A DNA stretch of 64,000 bases from Lysobacter firmicutimachus (lineage in GTDB: Bacteria; Pseudomonadota; Gammaproteobacteria; Xanthomonadales; Xanthomonadaceae), in contig NZ_JBANDL010000002.1 in assembly GCF_037027445.1 (NCBI RefSeq), forward strand, positions 3,906,001 to 3,970,000, written 5' to 3'. Position 1 is the first letter of the stretch. The number at the start of each line of letters is the position of its first letter. Position numbers and translations under genes: made by a program. Below are positions 17,682 through 25,804 of the stretch, piece by piece. The notes under the pieces were generated by a model that made no database searches, had not been told where the DNA came from, and worked only from the letters and a program-made list of their open reading frames with translations.

Positions 17682-18061
17682 GCTTCGGCTCGGACGATGG
17701 AGAGGGAGGGCCGAGGCGAGCTGGCATCCGCTGGGATCGGGCTGGCAGCCTTGGAGAGAGAAGGTGCTGGCGGGTCGGCGAAGCCGACGCAGCGCACCGC
17801 ACCCGGGTCGGGTGCGGTGCGGGTGGCGCGGGCGATGGCGTTGCGCACCGACGACGCGGTCGCGCTGCGCCGTGCACGGCGCAAAGGACCGACGTGGGGA
17901 GAGAGCGTCGTCGGTGCGGACCGACCGAACCGGAAAAGCGGGACTCCGCCGCTCCGGGCTGGGGCGGTGCGCGCCGATCACGGGGTTGTTTGGAGCGAAC
18001 CGGCCTGGGCGGAAACGGATGTCGCCTTCTCGCGCTTGGCCGGGCCGCGCCGAACGCCGGT
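17682..18061. other. Structured gap of 380 bases between hemP and the haem receptor
   Basis: No gene seen. The gap is full of dyads: GTCGGC-GAA-GCCGAC near 17774-17788, a perfect 12-bp stem with a 3-base loop at 17794-17820, an 18-base perfect palindrome at 17865-17882, and 13-bp arms at 17845-17857 and 17905-17917 enclosing it. No T-run follows on the minus strand, so these are not ordinary terminators. They may control the ratio of hemP to receptor message. Confidence 0.55.
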
Positions 18062-18313
18062 TTACTTGGTCAGGATCAGCTTGTCGTTGCGGGTGTGGCG
18101 CAGGCGGTAGACCTCGCCGCCGTGGCGGATCAACACTTCGCGCGCGCCGCGCAGCAACGCGGTGCTTTCCACCAGAACGCCCTGGGCCGCGGCGACGACG
18201 GCCGAGGTCACGGACGCAGGAGCGACGGCGGCAACGGCCGGGGCCGGCGCGACGACGGACACGGAACGATCAGTACGGGGCTTCAGCTGCAGCACCGGGT
18301 TGCGCAGAGACAT
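18062..18313 (-). CDS. hemP: Haem uptake protein HemP
   Basis: An 83-residue protein whose C-terminal half carries the HemP signature: LRGAREVLIRHGGEVYRLRH and then TRNDKLILTK at the very end. The N-terminal half is a variable Ala/Val-rich stretch, as in other Xanthomonadaceae. HemP is a small haem-responsive regulator or accessory protein encoded ahead of haem receptor genes. In other bacteria it activates the receptor operon together with Fur control. Here it precedes the receptor by 380 bases, and a near-perfect Fur box lies 38 bases before its start. Confidence 0.93.
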   Translation of the reverse strand: MSLRNPVLQLKPRTDRSVSVVAPAPAVAAVAPASVTSAVVAAAQGVLVESTALLRGAREVLIRHGGEVYRLRHTRNDKLILTK

Positions 18314-18348
18314 GGCGGTGACTCGCTCGGGGGGTGGGCTCGGATAAA

Positions 18349-18368
18349 AATGATAATGATTCTCATTT
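18349..18368. promoter_or_regulatory. Fur box of the haem operon
   Basis: TGATAAT-G-ATTCTCA (18351-18365) matches 13 of 14 positions of the 7-1-7 Fur consensus TGATAAT-N-ATTATCA and continues as ATTTGA. It overlaps probable -10 sequence (TATCAT) on the minus strand, so Fur with iron should repress hemP and the receptor operon. Confidence 0.88.
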
Positions 18369-18466
18369 GAGCGTCAACACCCCGCGCCTCCGATCTGCGA
18401 CTGAGGTCAAACCAGGCAAAGCCATCGCCTTACCGCGCCGACGCCCAGTCCCGTTCATGTATCCGC

Positions 18467-19438
18467 TCAGGCCACCGCGTTCTCGATCCGCAGCCAGTCC
18501 GCCTCGCCGATCCGCGCGGCCAGGTCCAGCGCCTGCAGGTTCTGCCGCAACTGGTCGCTGCGGCTGGCGCCGAGGATCACGCTGGATACATGCGGATTGC
18601 GCAGGCACCAGGCGATCGCCAGCGGCGCCGGCGGCTCGCCGAGCTCGCGCGCGATCGCCACGAAGGCCTCGACCCGCGCCAGCCGGCGCTGCTCCGAGCC
18701 GCCGACCACCAGCCGCTGCAGCCAGGCGGTATCGGCCAGGCCGAGCCGGCCCTGGCTGGAAAAACCTTCGCGGTACTTGCCGGTCAGCAGGCCCGAGGCC
18801 AGCGGCGACCAGGTGGTGGCGCCCAGGCCGAGTTCGGCGTACAGCGGCGCGTACTCCAACTCGACCCGTTCGCGGTGCAGCAGGTTGTATTGCGGTTGCT
18901 CCATGGTCGGCGGATGCAGGTGATGGGCGCGGGCGACCTTGTGCGCCTCGCGGATCGACGCCGCCGGCCACTCCGACGTGCCCCAGTACAGCACCTTGCC
19001 TTGCCGGATCAGGCCGTCCATCGCCCATACCGTTTCCTCGATCGGCACGTCCGGATCGGGGCGATGGCAGTAATACAGGTCCAGATGCTCGACCTGCAGC
19101 CGGCGCAGGGCATCGTGGCAGGCCTCGACCACGTGCTTGCGCGACAGGCCTCTCTGGGTCGGACGCGGATCGTCGACTGCGCCGAACATGACCTTGCTCG
19201 ACACGCAGTAGCCGTCGCGCGGCAGGCGCAGTTGCGCCAGGGCCTGGCCCATGACCCGTTCGGCCTCGCCGTTGGCGTAGCCCTCGGCGTTGTCGAAGAA
19301 ATTGATCCCGTGGTCCCAGGCAGTGGCGATCAGCTCGCGCGCGGCCTCGGCGCCGATTTGCCCGCCGAAGGTGACCCAGGCGCCGAACGACAGCGCCGAC
19401 AATTGCAGCCCGGACGAACCCAGTCGACGATATTGCAT
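18467..19438 (-). CDS. Aldo/keto reductase, potassium-channel beta-subunit-like
   Basis: A 323-residue NADPH-dependent reductase. It has the catalytic tetrad of the superfamily: Asp in FFDNAEGYANG with Tyr in the same segment, Lys in VSSKVMFG and His in YYCHRPDPD. The SEWPAASIREAH and TTWSPLASGLLTGKY segments and the C-terminal SSVILGASRSDQLRQNLQ (NADP-binding) are typical of the AKR6/YghZ-like branch. The true substrate is unknown. The start at 19438 (MQYRRLG) matches the family; a longer frame upstream adds unrelated residues. It is divergently oriented from the membrane-anchored protein at 19507. Confidence 0.92.
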   Translation of the reverse strand: MQYRRLGSSGLQLSALSFGAWVTFGGQIGAEAARELIATAWDHGINFFDNAEGYANGEAERVMGQALAQLRLPRDGYCVSSKVMFGAVDDPRPTQRGLSRKHVVEACHDALRRLQVEHLDLYYCHRPDPDVPIEETVWAMDGLIRQGKVLYWGTSEWPAASIREAHKVARAHHLHPPTMEQPQYNLLHRERVELEYAPLYAELGLGATTWSPLASGLLTGKYREGFSSQGRLGLADTAWLQRLVVGGSEQRRLARVEAFVAIARELGEPPAPLAIAWCLRNPHVSSVILGASRSDQLRQNLQALDLAARIGEADWLRIENAVA

Positions 19439-19506
19439 GGCGGCGCTCCGCGGATCGGCGATTGCGGGCATGCTACGCCCACGGACGTAAAGGCGAAGGA
19501 CAGCGC

Positions 19507-20463
19507 GTGGCGAAATCGAGTACCCGACTGCTGCCGGCGACGCTGATCGCGATCGCGGTCGCCTTGCTGGGCTGGCAACTGTGGCGCGCAAGGGCGCCGG
19601 AACCGTCGCGCCCGCCCGACCCCGCCCCTGCGGCGGACAAGGCGCCTGCCGCCGACGAGATTCCGGACACGGCGGACGCGCCCGCGCAGACCGAGCGCAA
19701 GATCGAACCCAGCCGCGGCCCGGCCTACCGCAACCCGCAGTTGGCCGACCTCAAGCAACGCGCCGACAGCGGCGACAGCCGCGCGGCCTGCGAACTCGGC
19801 GTCGACCTGCTGCGCTGCGTCGACCTGACCCCGGCCGAACAGGTGCTGGCCAACGCCGAGGCCAATTCGCGCACCCAGATGCCGGCCGAGCAACGCGCCT
19901 ACCACGAGCGTACTGTCGGCCGTGCGCGGCAGTTGCTGGCCGAATGCCGCAACGCGCCCGAAGACGCCTGGCACCAGGGCAATCATTATCTGCGCCAAGC
20001 GGCGCTGGCCGGCGAACCCGAGGCGATGTACCGCTACGCGCGCGGCGATTCGGTGCTGGCCGATTACTCGCGCATGGCCACGCCGGAATTCGACCGTTGG
20101 CGCGCCGAGGCCGGCAACATGCTGCAGCTCTCGTTCGAGGCCGGCTATCTGCCTTCGGTGTTCGACCTGATGGTCGCCTACAGCGACAACTCCTCGCCGA
20201 TCGCCGGGCTGATCCCGAACGACCCGACCAAGGCGCGGGCGATGCGGTTGCTGGTCGGCCGCCTGGCCGGCAAGAACGCCGATCCGCCCGAACCCCGCTA
20301 CGCCGCGCTGGAACCGGCCGCCGCGGCACTGGCGGCGCAATGGCAGCGCGACTACTTCCCCGCCGTCAAACCGCCGCTGCAACGGCTGCCGCGGATCATG
20401 CCCGGCGGCTTCGCGACCCTGTTCGCAGAAGACAACGCCGGCCCGCCGTGTTCGCAGCCCTGA
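19507..20463 (+). CDS. Membrane-anchored protein of unknown function
   Basis: A 318-residue protein with one N-terminal membrane helix (about residues 8-24), a Pro/Ala/Asp-rich linker and a mostly helical body. The body contains GDSRAACELGVDLLRC and QAALAGEPEAMYRYARGD, which look like Sel1/TPR-type repeat units (A-x-x-G-x-x-x-A-x-Y-x-x-A). Similar anchored proteins are common in Lysobacter, and I know no function for them. The GTG at 19507 is chosen because a good ribosome site (GAAGGA) lies six bases before it. An in-frame ATG at 19462 gives a less likely longer N-terminus. Confidence 0.75.
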   Translation: MAKSSTRLLPATLIAIAVALLGWQLWRARAPEPSRPPDPAPAADKAPAADEIPDTADAPAQTERKIEPSRGPAYRNPQLADLKQRADSGDSRAACELGVDLLRCVDLTPAEQVLANAEANSRTQMPAEQRAYHERTVGRARQLLAECRNAPEDAWHQGNHYLRQAALAGEPEAMYRYARGDSVLADYSRMATPEFDRWRAEAGNMLQLSFEAGYLPSVFDLMVAYSDNSSPIAGLIPNDPTKARAMRLLVGRLAGKNADPPEPRYAALEPAAAALAAQWQRDYFPAVKPPLQRLPRIMPGGFATLFAEDNAGPPCSQP

Positions 20464-20903
20464 GCGCCGCGATCGCACAGGGGCAGGAGAACGACCCAGG
20501 TCGCGACCGCGAACGTCGGCTACGGCATCGCTAGTTGGCGGTCGCGGCGCCTCCGGTCCGGCTCACGCCGCTCCTACCAGAACCGCCCCGTGTAGGAGCG
20601 GCGCAAGTCGCGACCGCGCCACCGCAACGACAACGTCGGCCGCGGGGTCCGTCGCGTCCCCGGGTCGCGGCCTACGCAGCGCTTGCGGAAGAAAGCGTCG
20701 CGGTCGAAGCCATCGCTGCGCCGCGGGTAACCTGCGTGGCGGCCGTGTTGGCGCGGTCGCGACTTGCGTCGCTTCTAACCCCGCGCTGACCCGCTTCTGG
20801 CCCGCGCCTCGCGCGCTTCCACGCGGCGGCGTGCGGCGCGCGGCTTGTCCCGACCCGCCGGTTGCGAAACATTCTCATTCGCTGCGCTGCGCCGCGGCTG
20901 GCG
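20464..20903. other. Intergenic stretch with REP-like repeats
   Basis: No gene is supported. It holds an inverted pair of the GTAGGAGCGGCGC...GTCGCGACC repeat (20536-20620) and degenerate further copies (GGTCGCGACTTGCGTCGCTTC near 20755-20777), then the promoter of the manganese-riboswitch transcript. Confidence 0.5.
20536..20620. repeat. Inverted pair of REP-like elements
   Basis: The left copy reads GGTCGCGGCGCC...GCCGCTCCTAC and the right copy GTAGGAGCGGCGC...GTCGCGACC. They form a large imperfect dyad with about 13 bases between them. The same family occurs at 25567-25650 and 29099-29282. Such short repeats in Xanthomonadaceae are mobilised by REP-associated tyrosine transposases. Confidence 0.75.
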
Positions 20904-20909
20904 TACAAT
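20904..20909 (+). promoter_or_regulatory. Likely -10 element before the manganese riboswitch
   Basis: TACAAT about 16 bases before the riboswitch. The -35 is poor. Transcription would begin near 20916. Confidence 0.5.
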
Positions 20910-20925
20910 CGCCGCACTTTCCTCC

Positions 20926-21110
20926 TCCGGGGAGTAGCCCACCCGCCGACGCGAGTCCGCGGGGGCATGCGTCAACACACTTGGCCGGCCGGCCATGGCG
21001 CATGAGCGGCAGCCAGCAGGTCCGCGATCCGGCATTCCGGTGCGGCCGCCAGCCACCACGGGCAAGACCGAAGGCAGGCGTTGCGCGTAACCCGGGTTGG
21101 GCCGCGCGGC
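20926..21110 (+). ncRNA. yybP-ykoY manganese riboswitch
   Basis: The conserved 5' strand CCGGGGAGTAGCCC (20928-20941) and the matching 3' segment GGCAAGACCGAAGG (around 21061) are the two halves of the Mn2+-binding site of the yybP-ykoY class. A GCGTCAACA segment in between is also typical. The RNA lies directly before a gene of the TMEM165/UPF0016 cation exporter family, a classical target. High Mn2+ should switch expression on. The exact 3' boundary is estimated. Confidence 0.88.
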
Positions 21111-21153
21111 GTCCGCCTTCGCGTCCACGCGAATGCCCGACCCCGGAGTTTCC

Positions 21154-21744
21154 ATGGATCTGTCCTTCCTGCCGGTTTCGGTCGCCACCACCGCGGTTTC
21201 GACCGGCACCGTCGCGCTCGCCGAAATCGGCGACAAGACTCAGTTGCTGGCCCTGCTGCTCGCCGCTCGTTTCCGCAAGCCCGGGCCGATCATCGCCGGG
21301 ATCCTGGTCGCGACCCTGCTCAATCACGCCCTCGCCGCCTGGTTCGGCACTCTGGTCGCGCAATGGCTGCGCCCGGAAGTGCTGCGCTGGGTCGTCGCCG
21401 CCAGCTTCCTCGCGGTCGCACTGTGGACCCTCAAGCCCGACCAGCTCGACGACGAGGAACCGCGTTTTTCCGCCCGCGGCGCCTTCCTCGCCACCACCAT
21501 CGCGTTCTTTTTCGCCGAAATCGGCGACAAGACCCAGGTCGCGACCGTGCTGCTGGCGACCCGCTACGAACCGCTGTGGGGCGTGATCGCCGGCACCACC
21601 GTGGGCATGCTGCTGGCCAACGTGCCGGTGGCCCTGCTCGGCAGCCGCTTCGCCGACCGCCTGCCGCTGAAGACCGCGCGCCTGCTGGCTGCGGCGGTGT
21701 TCGCCGCACTCGCGATCTGGGTCGCTTTGCGCGGAATCGGCTGA
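21154..21744 (+). CDS. mneA: Manganese exporter of the TMEM165/GDT1 (UPF0016) family
   Basis: A 196-residue membrane protein with six predicted segments made of two homologous halves. Each half carries the family motif EIGDKTQ (residues 24-30 and 122-128), the cation-binding site. A central hydrophilic loop (DQLDDEEPRF) separates the halves. Members export Mn2+ (MneA in Vibrio and Xanthomonas relatives). The upstream manganese riboswitch supports this role. The ATG at 21154 is preferred, as longer frames run into the riboswitch. Confidence 0.9.
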   Translation: MDLSFLPVSVATTAVSTGTVALAEIGDKTQLLALLLAARFRKPGPIIAGILVATLLNHALAAWFGTLVAQWLRPEVLRWVVAASFLAVALWTLKPDQLDDEEPRFSARGAFLATTIAFFFAEIGDKTQVATVLLATRYEPLWGVIAGTTVGMLLANVPVALLGSRFADRLPLKTARLLAAAVFAALAIWVALRGIG

Positions 21745-21811
21745 TTCCAGGCCCCGGCGGTGGCCGCTCGCGCTATGCTCGCGGCGACCGTAAACGGGGA
21801 GTCGGGTAAGG

Positions 21812-22948
21812 ATGCACGGCATCGGCGGGAGGCTGCGCAGCGTGGTGCTGGCGCTACTGGTGCGGCCCGACGAAATCATGCTGGAGATCGGCGCCGGCGG
21901 CGAACTGCTGGTGGCGCGGCTACGCGCGCTGCTGGCGGCGATGCTGCTGTTGCTGCCGCTGTTCAACGCGATCGGCGGCGGCAGCGTCAAGGAGACCCTG
22001 ATCGGCCTGGGCGGCGCGATCTTCGTCAACGTGTTCTCGCAGCTGTGGCTGGCCCTGGCCCGGCGCCAGCGCCGCTATCGCTGGCTGCCCTTCGTCACGG
22101 CCGCGTTCGACGTCACCACCACCACCCTGGTGTTGATCGCGCTGGCGATGCAGCACCTGCCGGCCGGGCTCAACAGCCTGATCGTGTGGTGCGGTTATCT
22201 GTTCGCGATCCTGCTGACCGCGCTGCGCAGCGACGGCCGGGTGGCGCTGTTCGCCGGCCTGCTGGCGCTGGCCGAGTACGGCCTGCTGATCGTGGGCGTG
22301 TTCGCCGCCGCGACCTCGCCGGAAGACCTGCTGTCCAGCGATTACGGCGCGGTCACCGTCGGCAGCCAGACCCAGCGCCTGGTGCTGCTGGCGATGATGA
22401 CCGTGGCGACCTCGATGGTCGTGTACCGGATGCAACGCCTGATCGAGATGTCCGGCACCGACGGCCTGACCCGGCTGCCGAACCGGACCTGGCTGACCCA
22501 CCGCATCCCGCGCCTGTTCGACACCGTGCGCCGCGACGGCGGCAGCCTGACCCTGGCGCTGATCGACCTGGACCACTTCAAGCGCATCAACGACGAATTC
22601 GGCCACCGTCTCGGCGACCGTAGCCTGCGCCACCTGGTGGCGGTGCTGCGCGAGCAGGCCGAGCCCAGCGAATGGCTGGTCCGGCTCAGCGGCGGCGAGT
22701 TCCTGCTGGTCATGCGCAAGCCGCTGGGCACCGCCTTCGAGGAGGTCGATGCGATCCGCCGCACCGTCGCCGAGCGCCCGTTCGAGCCCGGCCGCGGCAG
22801 CGAACCGCTGTGGCTGAGCTTCAGCGCCGGCCTGGTGACCTTCCCGCAGGAGGGCGGCGACCTGTCGCGCCTGCTGCGCCGTGCCGACCAGCGCCTTCAG
22901 CGGGCCAAGCAGTCCGGGCGCAACCGGGTCGTGGCGCGGGATATCTGA
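21812..22948 (+). CDS. Membrane GGDEF-domain protein with degenerate active site
   Basis: A 378-residue protein with six probable membrane helices in the first 210 residues, a short linker helix and a C-terminal GGDEF domain starting at TDGLTRLPNR. The Mg-binding and fold residues are present (LIDLDHFKRINDEFGH). The signature itself is SGGEF at 293-297 instead of GG(D/E)EF, so the catalytic acidic third residue is Gly and the first Gly is Ser. The protein is probably unable to make cyclic di-GMP and may be a sensor or effector. It lies 67 bases after the manganese exporter on the same strand. Confidence 0.88.
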   Translation: MHGIGGRLRSVVLALLVRPDEIMLEIGAGGELLVARLRALLAAMLLLLPLFNAIGGGSVKETLIGLGGAIFVNVFSQLWLALARRQRRYRWLPFVTAAFDVTTTTLVLIALAMQHLPAGLNSLIVWCGYLFAILLTALRSDGRVALFAGLLALAEYGLLIVGVFAAATSPEDLLSSDYGAVTVGSQTQRLVLLAMMTVATSMVVYRMQRLIEMSGTDGLTRLPNRTWLTHRIPRLFDTVRRDGGSLTLALIDLDHFKRINDEFGHRLGDRSLRHLVAVLREQAEPSEWLVRLSGGEFLLVMRKPLGTAFEEVDAIRRTVAERPFEPGRGSEPLWLSFSAGLVTFPQEGGDLSRLLRRADQRLQRAKQSGRNRVVARDI

Positions 22949-23193
22949 ACGAAATCGCCTCGATCGGCGAGGTCGCCGTCGCCGCGGCCGCGCGACCTGG
23001 CTCCGCCGCATCCCGGCGCGGCCGCGCCGTGAGCCCATCGTGCGCGGATCCGGCGCCGATCCGGCCCGGATCGGGGCCCCATCCGGCGCTTCCGGCGCCT
23101 CAGCGGCTTGCCGCTGGCGCGGCCAGCCACTAGGCTGCGCCGACTATTAGAACGCTGACAAGCCGCCGGGGCTCCGGCGCCGGGGAGAGTGGA

Positions 23194-24492
23194 GTGGATT
23201 CGATCGTACGCGTGGGCTTCGGCCTGTTCGGTTTGGCGGTGCTGGTGGGCATCGCCTGGCTGTTTTCGGTCAACCGTCGTTCGGTGGACTGGAAGCTGGT
23301 GGCCACCGGCATCACTCTGCAGGTCGCCTTCGCGGCCGTGGTGCTGCTGGTGCCGGGCGGCAAGGACGTATTCGACGCGATCGGCAAGGGCTTCGTGCAC
23401 GTGCTCGAGTTCGTCGGCGCCGGCTCGAAGTTCATCTTCGGCGACTTGATGGACGTCAGCAAATTCGGCTTCATCTTCGCCTTTCAGGTGCTGCCGACGA
23501 TCATCTTCTTCTCCGCCCTGATGGGCGTGCTGTACCACCTGGGGGTGATGCAGGCGGTGGTGCGCGGCATGGCCTGGGCGATCACCAAGGTCATGCGCGT
23601 GTCCGGCGCGGAGACCACCAGCGTCTGCGCCAGCGTGTTCATCGGCCAGACCGAGGCGCCGCTGACCGTGCGCCCCTACATCCCCAAGATGACCGAGTCG
23701 GAGCTGATCACGATGATGATCGGCGGCATGGCCCACATCGCCGGCGGCGTGCTCGCCGCCTACGTCGGCATGCTCGGCGCCGGCGACGCCGATGCCCAGG
23801 CCTTCTACGCCAAGCACCTGCTCGCCGCCTCGATCATGGCCGCGCCGGCGACCCTGGTGATCGCCAAGATCCTGGTGCCGGAAACCGGCGAACCGCTGAC
23901 CCGCGGCACGGTCAAGATGGAAGTCGAGAAGCACACCGCCAACGTCATCGACGCGGCCGCCGCCGGCGCCGGCGACGGCCTGCGCCTGGCGCTGAACATC
24001 GGCGCGATGCTGCTGGCCTTCATCGCCCTGATCGCCCTGGTCAACGCACCGCTGACCTGGCTCGGCGAGCAGACCGGCTTGGCCGCGGCGATCGGCAAGC
24101 CGACCGACCTGTCGACCCTGCTCGGCTTCGTGCTGGCGCCGATCGCCTGGGTGATCGGCACCCCGTGGGCCGATGCCAACGTGGTCGGCGGCCTGATCGG
24201 CGAGAAGGTCGTGCTCAACGAATTCGTCGCCTATACCCACCTGGCCGACATCGTCAACGGCAAGGTCGCCGGCGTCGCGCTCAGCGACGAAGGCCGCCTG
24301 ATCGCCACTTATGCGCTGTGCGGCTTCGCCAACTTCAGCTCGATCGCGATCCAGATCGGCGGCATCGGCGGGCTGGCCCCGGAGCGCCGCCAGGACCTGG
24401 CCCGGTTCGGCCTGCGCGCGGTGCTCGGCGGCTCGATCGCGACCTTCATGACCGCGACCATCGCCGGCGTGCTGACCCACTTCTCGGCCTAA
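23194..24492 (+). CDS. Concentrative nucleoside transporter (NupC/CNT family)
   Basis: A 432-residue inner-membrane transporter with about ten helices. It has CNT signatures: FQVLPTIIFFSALMGVLYHLG (near residues 98-118), SVFIGQTEAPLTVRPY (about 147-162) and NFSSIAIQIGGIGGLAPERR near the C-terminus. CNT proteins import nucleosides with H+ or Na+. It starts with GTG following a weak ribosome site (GGGGAGAG), and 4 bases separate it from the ribokinase gene. The pair suggests uptake of nucleosides or of ribose-containing compounds followed by phosphorylation. Confidence 0.93.
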   Translation: MDSIVRVGFGLFGLAVLVGIAWLFSVNRRSVDWKLVATGITLQVAFAAVVLLVPGGKDVFDAIGKGFVHVLEFVGAGSKFIFGDLMDVSKFGFIFAFQVLPTIIFFSALMGVLYHLGVMQAVVRGMAWAITKVMRVSGAETTSVCASVFIGQTEAPLTVRPYIPKMTESELITMMIGGMAHIAGGVLAAYVGMLGAGDADAQAFYAKHLLAASIMAAPATLVIAKILVPETGEPLTRGTVKMEVEKHTANVIDAAAAGAGDGLRLALNIGAMLLAFIALIALVNAPLTWLGEQTGLAAAIGKPTDLSTLLGFVLAPIAWVIGTPWADANVVGGLIGEKVVLNEFVAYTHLADIVNGKVAGVALSDEGRLIATYALCGFANFSSIAIQIGGIGGLAPERRQDLARFGLRAVLGGSIATFMTATIAGVLTHFSA

Positions 24493-24496
24493 GCGC

Positions 24497-25474
24497 ATGC
24501 GTCAGGAAACCAGCGGCCGTGTCGTCGTGGTCGGCTCGTTCAACGTCGACCACGTCTGGTCGCTGCCGGCGCTGCCGCGCCCGGGCGAGACCCTGGCCGG
24601 CACCTACCACACCGGTCCCGGCGGCAAGGGCTTCAACCAGGCCATCGCGGCGGTGCGCGCAGGCGCGCCGACCCGCTTCGTCTGCGCCCTGGGCGAGGAC
24701 GCCGGCGGCCAGTTGGCGCGCGCGCTCGCCGCCGGCGACGGCCTGGAGCTGCACGATCTGCGCAGCGATCGGCCGACCGGCACCGCCGGCATCTACGTCG
24801 ACGCCGACGGCCGCAACAGCATCGTCATCGGCGCCGGCGCCAACGCCGAGCTGTCGCCGGCCTGGGTCGAAGCCCAGGCCGACGCGCTCGACGCCGCGCG
24901 GGTGGTGTTGAGCCAGTTGGAAACCCCGGCCGAATCGGCTTGCGCCGCATTCGCGCACGGCCGCCGCGCCGGCGCCGTGACCCTGCTCAATCCGGCCCCG
25001 GCCGACGCGGTCGCCAGCGACGCGCTGTGGGCCTTGGCCGACGTGATCACTCCGAACGAAACCGAGTTCTGCGCCCAACTGCGTCGGCGCACCGGCGTCG
25101 AACTCGATCCCGATGCCCTGGCCGGACTCGACGACGCGGTCCTGCACGGCCATTGCCGCGCCCTGCTGGCCCACGGCAGCGTGGTGGTGACCCTGGGCAA
25201 GGCCGGCTGTTTCGTCTCGCACGCCGACGGCGCCCTGCGCGGCGACGCCCAGGCGTATTACCGCTGCCCCGCCGCCGCCGTACACGCCGTCGATACCACC
25301 GGCGCCGGCGACGCCTTCAACGGCGCCCTCGCCGCCGCCCTGGCGCGCGATCCGGCGGCGCCGTTCGAGCGCCACATCGCCTACGCCAGCCGCTACGCCG
25401 GTTTGTCCACCGAGCGCCCCGGCGCGGCCGCGGCGATGCCGCGCGACGCCGAGGTCCGGGCGCGGTTCGGCTGA
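24497..25474 (+). CDS. rbsK: PfkB-family carbohydrate kinase, ribokinase-like
   Basis: A 325-residue sugar kinase. It begins with VVVVGSFNVDHVWSLPALPR and GPGGKGFNQA (PfkB signature 1). It contains TPNETE near residue 184 and ends with the second signature DTTGAGDAFNGALAAAL (about residues 261-277), whose GAGD carries the catalytic Asp and anion hole. This is the ribokinase pattern, but nucleoside kinases of the same family are close. The 4-base gap to the nucleoside transporter favours a role in nucleoside or ribose salvage. The gene symbol is a best guess. Confidence 0.88.
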   Translation: MRQETSGRVVVVGSFNVDHVWSLPALPRPGETLAGTYHTGPGGKGFNQAIAAVRAGAPTRFVCALGEDAGGQLARALAAGDGLELHDLRSDRPTGTAGIYVDADGRNSIVIGAGANAELSPAWVEAQADALDAARVVLSQLETPAESACAAFAHGRRAGAVTLLNPAPADAVASDALWALADVITPNETEFCAQLRRRTGVELDPDALAGLDDAVLHGHCRALLAHGSVVVTLGKAGCFVSHADGALRGDAQAYYRCPAAAVHAVDTTGAGDAFNGALAAALARDPAAPFERHIAYASRYAGLSTERPGAAAAMPRDAEVRARFG

Positions 25475-25783
25475 GCCGCGGCGCCGGCGGACCGCCGTTC
25501 GCAGCGCAGGTTCTGTCGCAGTCGGATTGTCGCGGCCCGCGCCGGAGGTTTCGCCGCAGCGGCGTTGTCGCGGTCGCGGCTTGCACGGCTCCTACAAAGG
25601 GGCTCCGGCGCCACGCCCCCTGTAGGAGCGGCGCGCGCCGCGACCGCGGGGCACGCCCGCGACGCAGGCTTCGTCTCCGAATCCGCCCCGGCCGCGTACC
25701 GATGTCGCTAAACATCTGAAAAAATTAGATTTCTGTCCTTCGAGGACGCACATCCGCGGCGTTGTCCTCAGTCGAACTTTTAT
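25475..25783. other. Intergenic stretch with a REP-like repeat
   Basis: No gene. A second inverted REP pair occupies 25567-25650. The AT-richer part near 25710-25780 (CTGAAAAAATTAGATTTCTG and TTTTATTTGAG) is where the receptor promoter and Fur box lie. Confidence 0.5.
25567..25650. repeat. Inverted pair of REP-like elements
   Basis: The left copy TCGCGGTCGCGGCTTGCACG plus GCTCCTAC and the right copy GTAGGAGCGGCGCGCGCCGC plus GACCGCGG belong to the family described at 20536-20620. Confidence 0.75.
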
Positions 25784-25784
25784 T

Positions 25785-25799
25785 TGAGAATGGTTCGCA
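25785..25799. promoter_or_regulatory. Fur box of the second TonB receptor
   Basis: TGAGAAT-G-GTTCGCA matches 10 of 14 positions of the 7-1-7 Fur consensus. The position just before the receptor start and the AT-rich flanks make iron repression plausible. It is weaker than the haem operon box. Confidence 0.65.
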
Positions 25800-25804
25800 T
25801 TAAC

